From JALTBU01 sp964410645 (GTDB lineage: Bacteria > Campylobacterota > Campylobacteria > Campylobacterales > Nautiliaceae), in assembly GCA_964410645.1 (NCBI GenBank), contig CAYPHV010000031.1, positions 1-14,411 on the forward strand: DNA of 14,411 bases, in the 5' to 3' direction. Shown in pieces: positions 13,931 through 14,411 of this stretch (positions are counted from its first letter, which is position 1; each line of letters begins with the position of its first letter). A program made the translations under genes and the position numbers. Under the pieces are notes generated by a model. That model was not told the DNA's origin. It did no database searches and was given only the letters and a program-made list of their open reading frames with translations.

Positions 13931-14411
13931 TAGAAAGAGTTTATCTTAAAGAATTTGTTACTTTTGAAGAGGTAGAACTCGAATTTAATGAAGTAGAACT
14001 TGAATTTAGCAAAGGACTTATTGTCTTTACCGGTCCAAGCGGAGCCGGAAAATCTGTTTTAATGAGAGGAATTTTGTCGATTTTCGGATATTTTGATGTA
14101 AACGCAAAAATTTCTGAAGCGGCGGTGGACAATAAAATAGACTTGGAAAAATATGGACTTGAATGTGATGAAATAACAATTTTTAGACAGATTAAAAAAA
14201 ATAAAAACAGATATTTTATAAATAATCAGGCTGTTAGTAAAAAAATTATAAGAAAAATAGCGAATGAATTTATAGATTATTTATCTTTAAGAAAAATAAA
14301 CGAATTTAAGAGTGAAAACATCATTGCTTTGCTTGATAAAATAGTTAATGAGAAAGATTATTATGTTAAGTTAAAAGAGTATAAATCGTTTTATAAAATA
14401 TATATAAATAA
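13927..14411 (+). CDS. recN: DNA repair protein RecN, N-terminal part
   Basis: RecN is an SMC-like ATPase that works in double-strand-break repair. The ATG at 13927 overlaps the nadK TGA, and the frame is open to the right edge (161 codons visible), so the coiled coil and the Walker B half are outside the window. MIERVYLKEFVTF, then the Walker A TGPSGAGKSVLMRGI (residues 35-49), identify the family; FINNQAVSKKIIRKIANEFIDY matches the RecN 'NG-x-x-V/I-x-x-x-x-L' region that follows. The first beta-hairpin is unusual: EVELEFN is followed directly by EVELEFS, a 7-residue duplication that puts Walker A seven residues later than in E. coli RecN. Confidence 0.85.
   Translation, partial: MIERVYLKEFVTFEEVELEFNEVELEFSKGLIVFTGPSGAGKSVLMRGILSIFGYFDVNAKISEAAVDNKIDLEKYGLECDEITIFRQIKKNKNRYFINNQAVSKKIIRKIANEFIDYLSLRKINEFKSENIIALLDKIVNEKDYYVKLKEYKSFYKIYIN
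13969..14010 (+). repeat. 21-bp in-frame tandem duplication inside recN
   Basis: The copies at 13969-13989 and 13990-14010 differ at four of 21 bases (two synonymous, two in the last codon, Asn/Ser). They encode EVELEFN and EVELEFS, residues 15-28 of RecN. Confidence 0.85.

Noticed and set aside
1..14411. CRISPR array, tRNA/rRNA genes, IS ends or prophage genes
   Set aside because: No regularly spaced repeats, no transposase or phage genes, and no recognisable RNA gene on reading both strands.

Overview
This is a very AT-rich, gene-dense bacterial stretch of ordinary chromosome. The gene set (short Adk without a zinc LID, ArgB, a Rep/UvrD-type helicase, CHAD protein, bacterioferritin, NAD kinase directly before RecN) and the promoters (TGnTATAAT extended -10 elements with no clear -35) fit a Campylobacterota member. 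The low G+C suggests the Nautiliales (Nautilia/Lebetimonas/Caminibacter type). The phylum is a fairly confident inference and the order a guess. I see no rRNA, tRNA, insertion sequence, prophage or CRISPR array, and no gene-free stretch above 300 bases.

Layout from left to right. (1) 2-352, + strand: the C-terminal end of a flippase-like (UPF0104/LPG-synthase TM type) membrane protein, convergent with a COG0731-type radical SAM enzyme (367-1329, -). (2) 1552-6133, +: a small four-helix protein that looks like a degenerate hemerythrin, then argB; a Rep/UvrD-like helicase with its own extended -10 promoter; and an MFS transporter starting one base after the helicase stop. (3) 6202-7665, +: a SLAC1/TehA-family anion channel abutting a membrane-anchored DUF302 protein, followed by a likely terminator. 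(4) 7752-7991, +: a 79-residue coiled-coil protein. (5) 11771-7992, -: a compact operon aspS - feoA-like - adk - cinA-like - three-TM membrane protein, with overlaps or gaps of at most 25 bases. (6) 11908-12501, +: a CHAD-domain protein, divergent from aspS and overlapping the end of bacterioferritin (12482-12982, -). (7) 13103-14411, +: NAD kinase and the N-terminal third or less of RecN, joined by an ATGA overlap; RecN runs off the window.

Most genes are core metabolism or information processing: Arg synthesis, Asp(-Asn) tRNA charging, adenylate balance, NADP supply, DNA repair and iron storage. The parts that stand out are small-scale. The last gene of the aspS operon has an ideal Shine-Dalgarno but only AUC (or AUA/AUU) as a start. 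recN carries an exact 7-residue in-frame tandem duplication just before its Walker A. The helicase start lies in an inverted repeat that only read-through transcripts would contain in full. The aspS and CHAD promoters are mirror-image extended -10 elements five bases apart. I did not find a convincing new multi-gene system. The least understood pieces are the hemerythrin-like protein, the SLAC1-DUF302 pair and the stand-alone CHAD protein.
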